From Neckera pumila (taxonomy: Eukaryota; Streptophyta; Bryopsida; Hypnales; Neckeraceae), in the NCBI GenBank assembly GCA_963969595.1, contig OZ018409.1:33679282-33743281 (forward strand): 64,000 nt of DNA, in the 5' to 3' direction. Below are positions 1 through 11,587 of this stretch, one piece after another. The notes under the pieces were generated by a model, which saw only the letters and a list, made by a program, of their open reading frames with translations, was not told the DNA's origin and did no database searches. Position numbers and translations under genes: made by a program. How positions within the stretch are numbered: the first letter of the stretch is position 1; every line of letters starts with the position of its first letter.

Positions 1-1003
1 CTGTTGGAAAGGTCTCGGCGAGGAGGGGTGCACAGGCTTGGTTTCGTGGCGTTTGGACCTACGGTGTGGAGGTTATGGAATTTCAAAGTATTTATGGATC
101 AAAAAATTAGAAATTACTTTTACTTTGATTTTGGTTGCGTGCTTGGTACTGTTGGAAAGCTCTTGGTGAGGAGGAGTGGACGGGCTTTGTTTTGTGGCGT
201 TTGGGCATACGGTGCAAAAATTATTGAATTTCAAAGTTTTTATTATGACTTTAATAATTAGAAAATTACTTTTGCTTTTGTTTTGGCTGTGGCATCGCCA
301 CAAGGTTACACTAGTCCATACATTAAGTTAGCATGATTTTTTTGCCTATATTTAGAGACCTAATTTGTTTGTTTTGTTACGTTGAGATCTCTCAGACCGT
401 GCGTCCCCCGACTGCATACTTGGTACCGTTGGAAAGGGCTTAGCAAGGAGGGGTGCACGGGCTTGGTTTTGTGACGTTTGGACCTACGGTGTGGGAGTTA
501 TTGAATTTTGAAGTATTTATAGATCAAAAAATTAGAAAATTATTTTTACTTTAATTTTGGTCACGTTCTTGGTACCGTTAGAAAGCTCTTGGCGAGGAGG
601 AGTGGGTGGGCTTTGTTGCGTGGCGTTTGGAATGATGGTGTGAAAGATATTGAATTTCAAAGTTTTTATTATGAATTAGAAATTAGAAAATTATTTTTAC
701 TATGATTTTGGTTGTGGCAATGGCACAGGGCACACTAGTCCATACCTTAAGTTTGGCTATTTGTTTGTTTTGTTTGTTTGTTTTGTTACATTGAGATCTC
801 CCAGACCGTGTGTCTCTCGGTGGCGTGCTTGGTATGGTTGGAAAGCCCTCGGCGAGGAAGGGTGCACAGGTTTGGCTTTGTAGCGTTTGGATCTGTGATG
901 TAAAAGTTATTGAATTTCCAAGTTTTTAGTGAATCAAAAAAATAGAAAAATATTTTTACTTTTGTTTTGACTGTGGCAACGACATAGGGCACACTAGTTG
1001 GAG
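1..1003 (+). repeat. Tandem array of dimeric repeat family R
   Basis: Five monomers of about 150-180 bp start near 1, 150, 426, 575 and 832. Each begins with a form of CCGTTGGAAAGCTC, followed by GGCGAGGAGGGGTGCACGG, a GTGGCGTTTGGA block and an AT-rich tail. They alternate between an a-type (tail ending in CTTGGTA) and a b-type (tail ending in GGGCACACTAGT). An a+b dimer of about 425 bp is therefore the larger unit, separated by a TTTG-rich spacer containing GAGATCTCTCAGACCGTGCG. The array runs off the left edge. Related copies lie at 10739-11060, 43912-44270 (minus) and 45853-46104. No coding capacity is visible, and the short ORFs across it are products of the repeat. Confidence 0.85.
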
Positions 1004-1654
1004 AGAATGAAACAACAATCTCTAAGAAAAAGCACAAGTAAAGAAGGTCTCGATCACCTAAGGTAGTCTACTCTTGCTCTTAAAGCAACCATTTAAGAGT
1101 TATTTGTCTTTTCAGAGAAGCTAAACTCCTAGAAACAATTTTCTGTAATTTTTCATAGGAAGAAAAATAGAATTGGCATCTAACTCAAGTCTTTTCATAT
1201 TTTTTGGAATTAGTTACAACTTTTTGAAGTTGAAACGCAATGGTCACTAAAACCGACAACCTCCTAAAATGTACACCTTTGATACATTGAAGAAAAGCAA
1301 AATGTACTCGTGCGCCATGATCGGTTTTAGAAGCCAATTGCTTTTAGAATAGACTACCTTACAAGGCAATGGCGATGGCGGGGATGGAGGTTGAAGCAAG
1401 TTTAACCCTGTAACGCTGCTGCGAACACTAAGTGTCAAATGAATGACAAAGAATCTTTGCATACATAGGATAGAAGTGCAATTGTTCATCCTTGGAGTTT
1501 TGTGCAAAAAAGGGAGGCCTTACACAATAGTTTGACCTTAAATGAGTACTTTTGGTTTTCTTAAAGTAGATGATGCACACTGAATCAAAAGGATGATTTC
1601 TGCGGAAACCGACCTGTCCTTACAAGGTTAATCCATAAAGGACATTTTTGTTCC
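1004..1654. other. AT-rich spacer with a diverged duplicate segment
   Basis: No gene is visible. The part at about 1395-1505 resembles 3345-3460 at roughly 70%: both contain a TTAACC-TGTAAC start, GACA-AGAATC and TTCATCCTT blocks. This suggests that the surroundings of the neighbouring TTAA elements were duplicated too. Confidence 0.5.
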
Positions 1655-2308
1655 TTAACCCCTAAATGCCCGAGGCACCCAAATGTGGTGCTTGCAAAAT
1701 TTTGAAGTTAAATAAAACCTAACTAAGTTGCTATTTTTAGTAGGTTATATTTTTAGAAGGTTCTTCTTGAAGCCTAGTTTTAGCATCACAAATCCGATCT
1801 TGAAAATAAATGATAGTGATTTTTCTATTCATGATTTTGTACAAGGGTACCCAGTGCAATCTTGACTTCCCGTAGTGTTGAGAGCTCTTGGAAATGAGCC
1901 TCAAATACACTAGATCTCGGAGAAAAATTTGCATTCAAAATTCATTTAAAAAAATTATAGAAAAGATTTTAAGATGCCGTAAATTGATTGGGGTTATACA
2001 AGTTAGGCTCTTTAACCTCAAATTTTTTGGTCACCAACTTTTTAGATTTGACTTGTGGAAAGAGGGTTGAAAGACTTTACATCATTTTTGCAGTTTTAAC
2101 ACCCTCATGGTCAGTCATTATAATCTTTTGCTCCATAAGTGATATTGTTGTGTTTTCTTTTCCTATGAGATCTCTTACATGTCTAGTTTGAATTTGTATG
2201 GTTACAATTCAAAAAAAATAGATACAACTTATCAAAATGTTGGCATTTTGTTCAAGTTAGAGCAAATTCCAAGAAACTCAAAACAAGCCTTGGGCATTTA
2301 GGGGTTAA
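1655..2308 (+). mobile_element. TTAA-flanked TIR element, subfamily A (complete)
   Basis: The element at 1659-2304 is bordered by TTAA at 1655-1658 and 2305-2308. Its ends are perfect inverted repeats over 13 bp: CCCCTAAATGCCC at the left and GGGCATTTAGGGG at the right, extending imperfectly to GGC. At 646 bp it is too short for a transposase and contains no long ORF, so it is a non-autonomous element. TTAA duplication and CCC-starting termini are the pattern of the piggyBac superfamily. That assignment is inference, because no transposase is present. Confidence 0.8.
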
Positions 2309-2595
2309 AGGGCAGCTTGAGGCATCTATCATGGTGTTTTTGTATAGGGCAATGCCCGACGATAAGTCCCATTCAATTGCCCAGGCAACTTGTGGAATTA
2401 AGCTGACGGGGAACGAAGTTGCACGGTCCCGAATTGCTGTAGAAAAGCTGAACTGCCTATTTGAGGCCAGCTTTAAAACAAAAACCAATGTGAAACTGCT
2501 TTGCAAAAGGAGTTCAGGAAAATTGCACAAGCGCACTTCCTTAAGCAACGTTGAGAAAAAAGCACCTCCTCCTACACACAATCTAATGCAGATCA

Positions 2596-2672
2596 CATTA
2601 CAAAAAATTTCAGGCCTCAACAAGATTGCGAGTGTATGATTTTTCGGCACCTGCGGGGTGCAATTCCGGGGG

Positions 2673-2705
<33 letters not shown>

Positions 2706-2732
2706 CTATGAAGACAGAATGTGTCCTTGACC
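2596..2732 (+). repeat. CATTA-ended repeat fragment with poly(A) tract
   Basis: A CATTACAAAAAATTTCAG terminus at 2596 matches the ends of the elements clustered at 40.85-43.35 kb. It is followed by a CGGGGTGCAATTCCGG block that recurs near 43132-43148, then a run of about 30 adenines. Only one end is recognisable. Confidence 0.45.
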
Positions 2733-3355
2733 AATTTTTGAAGTTAAATAAGACCTTACCAAATTATTATTTTTAATAATTTATATATTTAAAAAATTAT
2801 TTGTGAAGTTTAGTTTTAGCTTCAAAAATCAGATTTTGAAAATGATTGATTATGAATTTTCTATTCTAGATTTTGTGCACGGGGGTCCACTACAATCTTG
2901 ACTTTTTGTAGTGTTGAGGGCTCTTGGGAATGAGCCTCAAATACACTAGGTCTTTGTAGAAAAATCACATTAGAAATTCATTTAAAAAAATTGTAGAGTA
3001 GATTTTGAGAAGCCATAAATTGATTGGGGTTATGCATGTTAGGCCCTTTAACCTTGTATTTTTTTGGTGACCAACTTTTTAGATTTAACATGTGAAAAGA
3101 GGATTAAAAGACTTCAAATCACTTTCATAGCTTTAACACCCTCATGATCAAACATTATAATCTTTCAATCCGAAAGATATATTGTTGTGTTCTCTTTTCT
3201 AATGTGATCTCTAACATGTCTAGTTTGATTTTATATGGTTACAATTCAAAAAGAATTGATACAACTTATAAATATTTTGGCTTTTTGTCTAATTTAGAGC
3301 ACATTTTTAGAAGCTCAAGAAATTCCAAGGTCATTTTGGGATTAAGGATTAACCT
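2733..3355 (+). mobile_element. Decayed second copy of TTAA subfamily A
   Basis: From 2733 onward the sequence follows the interior of the 1659-2304 element: TTTTGAAGTTAAATAA, an AAATTGATTGGGGTTAT block, and the CACCCTCATG block. It ends at a degraded right terminus near 3340-3355 (GGTCATTTTGGGATTAAG). The left terminus is missing and replaced by the poly(A)-bearing repeat. Confidence 0.65.
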
Positions 3356-3460
3356 TGTAACAACGCCGCGGTCTCAAAGTTTCCGATAGATGACATAGAA
3401 TCCTTTCATATATAAGACAGAAATGTAAAGATGTTCATCCTTACCGGAGCCTTGAAAAAT

Positions 3461-5300
3461 TACAAAACCATTTTGGGTTGCATTTCTCTTAAGTTCACTA
3501 TTAACTTCATCAAAAAATTTGGTTATTCAACCTTTGAGACAGTGGGACTAGAAAAAGTGTCGCTTTTAGAAGTTGTTACCTTAGTGATAGATGGGGGACA
3601 TGAATGGAAAGAAGGAAGGGATGAAATATGTGGAAATGGATTCTTTACGTGTTTACTGCAATCTGATAGTGGTTGAATTGGGGCTGTTGGGCACCTTTTT
3701 CCAAGGGTCAATTACAATGGTCGGAGACCTAGCCATGCATAGAAAGTATAAACATAGAAAAGATTATCTTTGAATAAGGGAAAAAGAAAGGGGCATAGTT
3801 GAAGAGGTCCATTGTTGTGAACATTTATGAGAAGATGTGTACAGAATATTGTGGCCCCTAAAACTCTCACATTCAACTACTTTAATTCTTTATTTTTTGC
3901 TTTTTTGCTTTCATTGGGGAACTTCCAAAATTTGATTGAAGCTCCTAATTTTGATGAATTCTACTTTATTTTTTATTTTTATTTTGGTAGCTATGGTACA
4001 ATTTGTAAAGTTTCTTTCTTACAATAAATTTTCAAAATTTTTGGTATAAAATCATATTAATAAAGAATTTCCTTCCTTAAATTTCATTTAGATCCAAATA
4101 TTTGTTAAAACCAAAATGACATGCTATCACCATCTTTATCACTAATGCAATCGTTTACTTCCTAGATGAGTATATATATATATTCCTTAATTCTACAAAA
4201 AACTTGAAATCATTTTTGAGACGTATTTTGTCCAAACATCCTTACATTGCTAAAATCTTGCAATATAATGCCTAAAAAGAAATAGATAAATTTCACACCT
4301 TTAGAATATCCATCTTTTAACTCTTAAATCTAAACTCCCTCATAAATTGTATTGTCTTTATCCCAAGGCCTTGAGTTTGGAGCTTCTCTATCCAACAAAG
4401 CACTTTAGACAAGCTAGCCAAACGTTGGCCAACTCATTACATGTGTTGTTATCACATCATGGTCCAAAATTTAAAAATTCATAACTTTAGCATGTTGAGT
4501 CAAAATGAATTGTTTCTTTCGTGCATTAATTTGTCTTGGAAAGGTGGATATATTCCAAGTATTAAAAATGAAAGATCAATATATTCACTTTTTTTTGTAA
4601 TGCGTTTTTTTAATGGCATGCCTCAAATTCACTACTAAACAAGGAGACATCCCTAGCTTAGAAGTCTCAATTGCTTATAATATAGGGTGATTGCACTTAA
4701 ATGTGACTCTTGTTTTTAAAACCAATCCCTATAAATTTTTTACTTAATTTGTACAACTTCTATTCATAAGAGCGTAGGATTGGTTTTGGGTAAATCAGTT
4801 TTGAGCACTTGGAAAATCTACAGCTTATTCATATAGTACCTCCAAAATGCATACTAAGACTCTAATATCCTCTTTGGATTTTCAATAAAAACCAAAATAT
4901 TTGCCAATAAATAATAGGAACCACTTTTAACTTCTTATTGGGACAATTTTAGGTGGCTTTACCTTACAAACTTGGATGTAGCCTCTTGAATGAGTGGAAT
5001 CTTCATTCATGCCAACTCTTCACTTGAACTAGATCCATGGCAAATAAACTAAAAAAAAGCATTGTAAAATGCAAAAAACTAGAAAAATTTGTATTTTTGG
5101 TTAAAAATAATTATTTAAAAAAAAATGATTCTCCAAAAAATTAGTATGTATTATTAGAAATATTTTTGTGCCGACCTTGACCACCAAGTTTGTTATTTGA
5201 AATCAAAAACTCTAAATTTGCTAGTTGCAAAGTACAAAATTAACCACTTCAAAATAGAATTTTTACATTCATCCTTAAGCGGTGAAAAAAGACCACAAGT
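3461..5300. other. AT-rich intergenic DNA, nothing recognised
   Basis: The stretch is strongly AT-rich. Short ORFs on both strands show no codon structure or recognisable motifs. I see no repeat termini or RNA gene here. Confidence 0.5.
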
Positions 5301-5404
5301 CTGTAATGCATCCGTTCACAATTGAACCACTCTGCTTGTAATACCTCCGTTCACACTAGAACCACACTGACTCGTAATATCTCCGTTCACACTAATCAAC
5401 CCTG
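5301..5404 (+). promoter_or_regulatory. Three-copy tandem repeat upstream of BIN4
   Basis: Three imperfect copies of about 34-36 bp begin at 5301, 5335 and 5371. Each holds TGTAAT-(C/T)(A/C)TCCGTTCACA followed by AACCAC or its variant. The array ends about 200 bp before the BIN4 start codon, so it lies in the promoter or 5' leader. A regulatory role is inferred from position only. Confidence 0.5.
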
Positions 5405-5602
5405 TTTCCATCTTCTCCCCTCGCAAGCCCACTGCTTGTTATTGCCAGGCTTCAAGTTTGTCCCTCCATCGGTTTCCAGCCTTCAAATTCCTGTCAACAA
5501 TGTTTCCATTTTCTTCTTCCCATTCACCCCGTAACAAATCCCGATTCATCGCACCATGAGCGACTCCACATTGTCGTCTCTCTCATCTTAAAGCCGCAAC
5601 TC

Positions 5603-8600
5603 ATGGAGGTTTCAGTAACTCCCACGGTGGTTCGAAAATCCCCGCGCAAGTCCCCGCGCAAGAGCCACAAGCTCAAGGACCTGGAAGAGTTTCCCACGAA
5701 GACGAAGAAGAAGAAAGTCCTCACGTTCGATTTTGACGAGGACGAGGAGGAGGAGGTGAAGCCATTGAGCTTCAAGAGTAATAATAAGCGAGGGAGGTCC
5801 GGCGATGATGAGACGCAGAGCGAGGACGAAGAGGAGGTGCCGATATCGAGATTGGTGAAGCCGAGGCCGACGAAGCCGACGAAGCCGGTGACGAAGAAGC
5901 CGAAGAGTGAGCCGGTGCTGGAGACTGAATCGGAGGGGGAGCGTGGATTAGGGTTTGAGGCGGATGGTGGTGATGGTGGTGAACGAGGAGATGGTGATTT
6001 GGATATGGTGCCTGGAGATGGAGAGTTGGCAGTTGATGATGATGATGATGCAGTTTTGACGCCGTTTTCTGCGTTTCAAACGCAAGAAACAGAGGACGGG
6101 GAGGCCCTGGGAACCCAAGAACGGCGTGTGAAACCCCGGGTGAGCCTTGTTCGTTTCTTTTTCTTATTTGTTTTCAAGTCGGGATAGTTCTCATTCTCAT
6201 GTGGAGGGTATAACGTGGATTAGGCTTTGAGGAATGAAATCAGATTCTTTTTGTGTGCGCAATCTTGAGCTCTTGTGATATTTGTAAAGGCTGGTGTGGC
6301 TCAATTTTGAGTTTCTTGTTTCGTAGTTCTTGGTCGGTATGTTTGCATCTGGGAATGCATGCGTGAAAATGGAATATATTTCGTCAAAATTTCGGCGATT
6401 CTTCAATATTTCTATGTTCCGGATTCTTGTTGTGCTATAGTAGAAAGGGTGCAAGCTGTATACTACTATGATGGGAGACACGAGATATTCCTTACTAGTT
6501 TTAAGAGCCCGGATTATGTTCGCCAAGGATGGTTATTATTATTAAAGCTCTCATGGCGTTGATAATGTGCTCGTGTGCAGGCAGCGTCTTCTCTTCCCAT
6601 CGTATTTGGGGAGAAAGTTAACAAAACAAAGGTACGTATGTATGCAGAACCGAATGGCGCTATTTTATTATTCTTGAAAAGTTATGCCTAAGCATATACT
6701 TCTTTATTAGTCGATCTGTTGTTCATATATTTTGATGCATTCTTAGGGTTTGAAGTTGTGTTTAGGTTACTCTTCTTGTCTGTGCGTACTGCTGTTGCCA
6801 AGGCAGACATGCAAGTCATGGCTGGGTTGAGGATCCTGAGGAGGAACCCATCATACTATTCCTTTGTCTGTGCACGATGTTTGAAGACCCCTGAACTTGG
6901 CAGGGTGCTCTTCAAAGACCCTCATAAATCATAAACCCTTTTAGAGTGAGTAAGGTTTGTGATTAGGTCAGAATGGCCGTGCAAGCTGTACCGCTTAGGG
7001 TCTCATAAGAATTTACGAAGCAGGATCCCTTTGGGGCTAATCTCATTAACCTTTGGTTTTAAATATATACACCAGGGTCTTCTATTACAGATATAGAAGA
7101 TAGGACTTCGTCACCTTCCATACCCTATACAAAGCCAGGTCTGCAATGCGGGTTATAATCCTGTTTTGCTAGTCATATTTTGAAGATGAGATGAAAATGG
7201 CTCTTAGACCTAGTTGGCATGAACTAGGTCTTGCTGGAGTGCGAAGGAGATGCTGTTGATTTAAGCGGGGACATGGGTGCAGTGGGCCGGTTCACTGTGG
7301 ACCGCGACCGCGACCATGAGATTTCTTTAGATTTGAAAGGTAATTTTTCTGATCTTGGCATTTCAGTAGTGTGCCTACGTAGGTTTAAGAACCTGTGCTC
7401 ATATACTCTGAATTTTTCATGTTCATTCTTGATGAAGCGTCTTAATTTCGCTGTGCAGGTATTATTTACAAAACAACAATTGTGCCCTCTAATACATTCT
7501 TTGTGGTGAGTTCCTTTTCATGAGTATTACCTCTGAGCTAATTAGTGAACTTTCTGAATCTTACTCGCTTCATTATCTGACAGTGAGATTCTCAACCCTT
7601 AGTGCCCGAGATAGAAGTAGAAAGTCCAGTTTGGAAGCTGGTAGTCCATTTTAGTCCCTTTCAAAACATGTTTTTATTGTTCAAAAATGTAGGGAATGAC
7701 TTCTTTCTATTGGTACATTTTTGGTACCTTCCTTGAAGCTTCCTAAATTTGTATATCAATTCCTTGACGTGACTATGTTTGGCCATTAGGGCTATTCGGG
7801 GTTGATGTTGTGGAATTTAATTTTTTTGACTCGTGGTGGTTTTTCTGTCACTTTTAACAAGAATAGTGGTGATTGACAGGTGAACGTGGGACAGACGGAG
7901 GCAAAGGTGGGTTGCTTTGACTGAGCAACTCCTGGTCCTTTTCATGCTGGTTTTGTTGTTAACATCCTCTTGACTTGTCACATTCACAAGCACTGTCGTA
8001 ATGTCATCATATATGATGACCTTTTTGAGAGCTCTTGTCCTTGGGCTGCACTGCACGCATGAATCCTCTTTCCATTTTGTGGCAAAGTGGAGCACAAGTC
8101 TTGCTACTCTCATTGGTCATCTAGCTTGTGCTTGTCTACGGAACAAAATACATGATGGCTTGACGTGAATCTTCCTAAATGTACTACGTATTAGATAACT
8201 GGTCGAGGGCCGGGAGACCTGAGACAGTTACTTCTGACATAGCCCTCTCCTCCAAACTAGATCAGGACCGTCAGATCTTGGAGATCTACGGCCCTCTTGA
8301 GTGCAAGGGATCCCTTGCAAGAGTGCAAGGGATGATGGGTTTATGTTTATGGACCCTCCTCTCTGTTTCCAACTGCAATGCACCTTGTGTCAATGAAGTG
8401 CAGGAAGGGTTATGTACGAGTGTAGGAGAGTGCCATTCATTTCGAGACATAATTCTCTCCTGCGAACTAGATCTAGATCGTTGAGAGATGTGCGGCTCTC
8501 TCAACGAGTGTGGGAAAATGCGAATATGACTCTAAACCACCATCCCTCTTTCCAACCGATTGTGCAATGTGGCAAGGAAAGAGAGGATCATATGGGCAAT

Positions 8601-9979
8601 GAGAGTACTCCAATTGCCGTGCCCATCTTTCTGAAACAAACAGAAAGTAGCTGTCATTGTGCTGATTGGCTTTAGTTGATTCATCCAGTTCATTTACTGT
8701 TTCAGGTGGAATGCATTATGAGTGATTTTGTGCAGCTGCGAGCAGACACAAACTGCTATGAGAATGAAACCATGGTTGAAGGTACGTTCTCCAAGGTAGA
8801 GGATACTATCTGCGTCCCTTCAAGCATTTTAACTAATATGTAGTATTGGGATTTTAACATGTATGTGATGTTTTAAACTGTGGAGAGATCATGTAGCGAA
8901 ATCAAATTCTTTATTATCCGTTTATGAATTTCTTATGCAATTCCAAAGTGGGAGGTCGTAGATCACTATTAAAGGGACAGTAGACAACCCCATCTGTATT
9001 CCAAAAGCAATTGCCAGGTTCATTTAGCCAAGTCATGATTACACCACCTGTAAATTGAAGGTCAACTAATTTATGAATGGATGAGCTATTGTTGGAAATA
9101 GGGAACGGTTTTAGTATCCTCTGCATTACATGGGTTGTTCATTGTATGGGCTGCAGGAACTTTGAAAGACTTTGGGTTCGACTCAGATGAAGAACGTGAA
9201 CATCTAGCGATTAATGGTGGTGAAAAGGCAGACACTGCAACTGAAAAAGTGAAAGCTGAAGAGGGTGGCGATGATGGTGAACAACCAAAGAAGAAGAAGG
9301 AAAAAGCTGCTAAGACCCCGGTACAAAGAAAATTACCTTTCTCAGTCCTTTATTTCCTGACTTAAAATTGCAAAAGATTGGTACACAACTAGGAGGCTAG
9401 TTGTGGCACCTATACATTTGATCAGATTTGTGCCACTATGTAGCAGTAGTACATATTTCCAATTTTTTCCCTAAATCGGTTTCCCAGATTGATGTTGACA
9501 CTCTTGAACACTAAACTGTACTTGTCTGCTCTGGAATGTGAACAGAAAAGTGGTAAAGTCCCTGCAAAGAAATCTGTGGCAGGTAAATCGAAAGGTGGAC
9601 GAGTAGCCAGTGCAAAGGTAAGAACGGGAACCTTACAAAATATGGTTTCACATGATACTGAACGACGTCAACATCTTTTACTTCAATAACTGTAAGACCT
9701 AGTACTAATTGTTTTACATTGCATTTTTCTTCGAGAATTCTTTTATATTTTTTATTATTGTTATGTCTACTGGGAGGAGATAGTACTCGTAGCTAATTCG
9801 TTAAAAGTTGAAAATAAAGTGTATTCTATTAAAGCAGTATGATTTAAAAAAAATTAGTGTCTCTCCGAAATACACGTGTTCCCGACGAGTAACCAGGACG
9901 TGGATTGTGCTGCGTTTTGCAGGGTGTCGGAAAGAAACATGCTACTAAGACCACTAAACCAAAGGCTAGCAAGAAATGA
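5603..9979 (+). CDS. BIN4: BIN4/MID-like component of the plant DNA topoisomerase VI complex
   Basis: Nine exons splice to 380 aa: 5603-6139, 6581-6631, 7228-7339, 7459-7505, 7880-7906, 8706-8781, 9157-9320, 9546-9617 and 9923-9979. All introns are GT/AG and the phases agree. Residues 1-179 are acidic and basic low-complexity sequence with SPRKSPRKS near the start. The conserved core follows: LPIVFGEKVNKTK, LLECEGDAVDLSGDMGAVGR, VPSNTFFVV, VNVGQTEAK, VECIMSDFVQL and NETMVEGTLKDFGFDSDEE. The C-terminus is a lysine-rich tail ending KPKASKK. In Arabidopsis, BIN4 binds DNA, acts with the topoisomerase VI subunits in the nucleus, and is needed for endoreduplication and cell growth. The Arabidopsis protein is somewhat longer, with the extra length in the variable N-terminus. 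The first ATG after an in-frame break opens the long exon. The gene looks intact. Family assignment is from motif order recalled, not from a search. Confidence 0.9.
7880..7906 (+). other. 27-nt BIN4 microexon
   Basis: The exon encodes nine residues, VNVGQTEAK, between a TTGACAG acceptor and a GTGGGT donor. It is phase 0 on both sides, so skipping it would keep the frame. The residues match the conserved BIN4 core, which supports the exon as real despite its size. Confidence 0.8.
8215..8515 (+). repeat. Diverged direct repeat and palindrome in BIN4 intron 5
   Basis: Two related blocks lie about 200 bp apart, at about 8237-8310 and 8447-8515. Each contains CTCTCCT-CGAACTAGATC, a GATC-rich hairpin-like centre and a CGGC-CTCT end. 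Between them, at 8302-8319, is a perfect 18-bp palindrome, TGCAAGGGATCCCTTGCA. Probably remnants of a small mobile element within the intron. Confidence 0.45.
8885..9130 (+). repeat. Dispersed intronic repeat, copy 1 (BIN4 intron 6)
   Basis: This segment is collinear with 39255-39510. Shared blocks in order are TTATGCAATT, GGGAGGT-GTAGA, GACAGTAG, CATTTAGCCAA-TCATG, ACACCAC, TGTAAATTGAAG and AGTATCCTCT. Here it sits just before the acceptor of BIN4 exon 7. No terminal inverted repeats or coding sequence are seen. Confidence 0.65.
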
Positions 9980-10738
9980 TCGCAAGTAAATGATTCGCGG
10001 GTAACCAACATTCATGATGAGAGGCTACTGAAGAAGTTTGTATTTTAGATTCAGGCTCACAGGGCTTATTTGCCAGATAGAAATGATGGAAATTTATTTG
10101 CTTGTGTTGGAGCTTTCTCATAGTGCAGCTGTCTATATCAGAGCCAACCATCTATTTGTACATGAAGACAAACTCAGTGAGGTAGGAATTCTTAGTATGG
10201 CGATAATGAGTGATTTGAATTCATATTGGTACTTAGAGAAGTTAGTGAATCTCTTTTGTTCCTGAGGCGAAATGAAAGAAGGCAATGAAAATGAGAGGGA
10301 ATGGAAAGAACGGAATTGGGATTTTGTTTACCAGGAAATTATGGATTTTGTTATGTGGTGTGCTAATGGTTCACGATTTCCTCTGGATCCGCTCCAAACC
10401 AAGTGACGGAAATGCACCCATAATCGCCACTATTATCAACTAAGCGTACTTGATATTATTATCTATAAATTATTGTCATTGGAGCCTACTAGCAAGTGAA
10501 AAGATTCCAACACAATTTAGTATGTATGAGTAAATTATGAATTTTCAAAGGATTGTCTCTAAGTGTACCATATATTATTTCTGCGCCCTCCTAGGCTCTC
10601 ATGTTTTGATTGTGTTTATCTTGTGTATTCAGTATCTCAGGTATCGTGTTGTTGTTTGGTCTTGAGGATTAATGTCGCACTTCCAAGTTTATCTATATTG
10701 GATGTTAGTGGAGGCTAGTGGGGTACAATCTGTACCTT
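9980..10738. other. BIN4 3' flank
   Basis: The stretch contains the BIN4 3' UTR and spacer. No second gene is recognised; the 75-codon ORF at 10038-10265 has no family features. Confidence 0.45.
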
Positions 10739-11060
10739 TAATGTGTTTGTTTGTTCTGTTTGTTACGGTGAAATCTCTGGAACCGTGCATCCCAGGTCGC
10801 AGTCTTGGTACCGTTTAGAAAGTTTTCTGTGAGGAGGGACCACGCATCCCAGGTTGCGTTCTTGGTACCGTTAGAAAGTTCCTTGCCAGGAGGGGGTGCA
10901 CGGACTTTGTTTCGTGGCGTTCAGAAAATCGCCTGCATGACGTTCCTACTCATGGCAGAAAAGATATTGGATTTTTGAAGATTCTATGAACTAAGAAATT
11001 AGAAAATTGCTTGTAAGTTTATTTTATTATACTGTGGGCATTGGCGCAGGGCATTGTAGT
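10739..11060 (+). repeat. Repeat family R, diverged dimeric copy
   Basis: The copy starts with TACCTTTAATGTG and TTTG repeats, then GTTACGGTGAAATCTCTGG. Two successive monomer heads follow at about 10808 and 10869, each with CTTGGTACCGTT-AGAAAG. The tail ends GGGCATTGTAGTAT, a decayed version of the usual GGGCACACTAGT end. Confidence 0.7.
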
Positions 11061-11587
11061 ATTTACTCGAAAACTAACATTACTGTGCACTATTGTACTT
11101 ATACTCTTCGCAAGTAAAATCATTGTAGCCACACTCTAATACTTGAAAGTGTAAATGTATAATCGCGCGAAGAGCAGTTCATCGTCGTACACAGGAACAC
11201 ACCGGAGGAGTGTTATCTGTTCATACACTAACAGAATCATAATTCACCATTCCAATCAAGAGATTTGTAAGTAGTCACATTTGACAACAAATTGGTACGA
11301 GGAATGTGACCTTCACTGGAATTTTCAGTTCAAAAGAAGTCTGGATTGGCCAGACTCGGGAATGATACAAGTTAATAGAGTGTTTTAACTTTCAGATGTG
11401 ATACGGTAATGATGATGTAGGAATCAAATGAATGGGTAAGGGACAGTCTACGGCTAAAAACAGTGAGTTTGGAATCACTCCCTGTCGGCATAGTCCGCTC
11501 ACGCTTTATACAGGATGTCACTTGCTCGGAGATTTCTACCTGTTAATGAAGATAGACGTACTGCAGCGCCTACAGTAATTAGAACCG
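11061..11587. other. Spacer at the 3' side of the multi-ubiquitin-like gene
   Basis: No gene or repeat is recognised. The proximal part is probably the 3' UTR of the minus-strand gene ending at 11588. Confidence 0.4.

Noticed and set aside
2672..2701. A-run of about 30 as a retroposon tail
   Set aside because: No target duplication or upstream retroposon body was seen. It lies next to a CATTA-type terminus and similar A-runs occur in that family.
2252..2734. 160-codon minus-strand ORF
   Set aside because: It reads through the poly(A) tract as a phenylalanine run and spans an element end, so it is an artefact of repeats.
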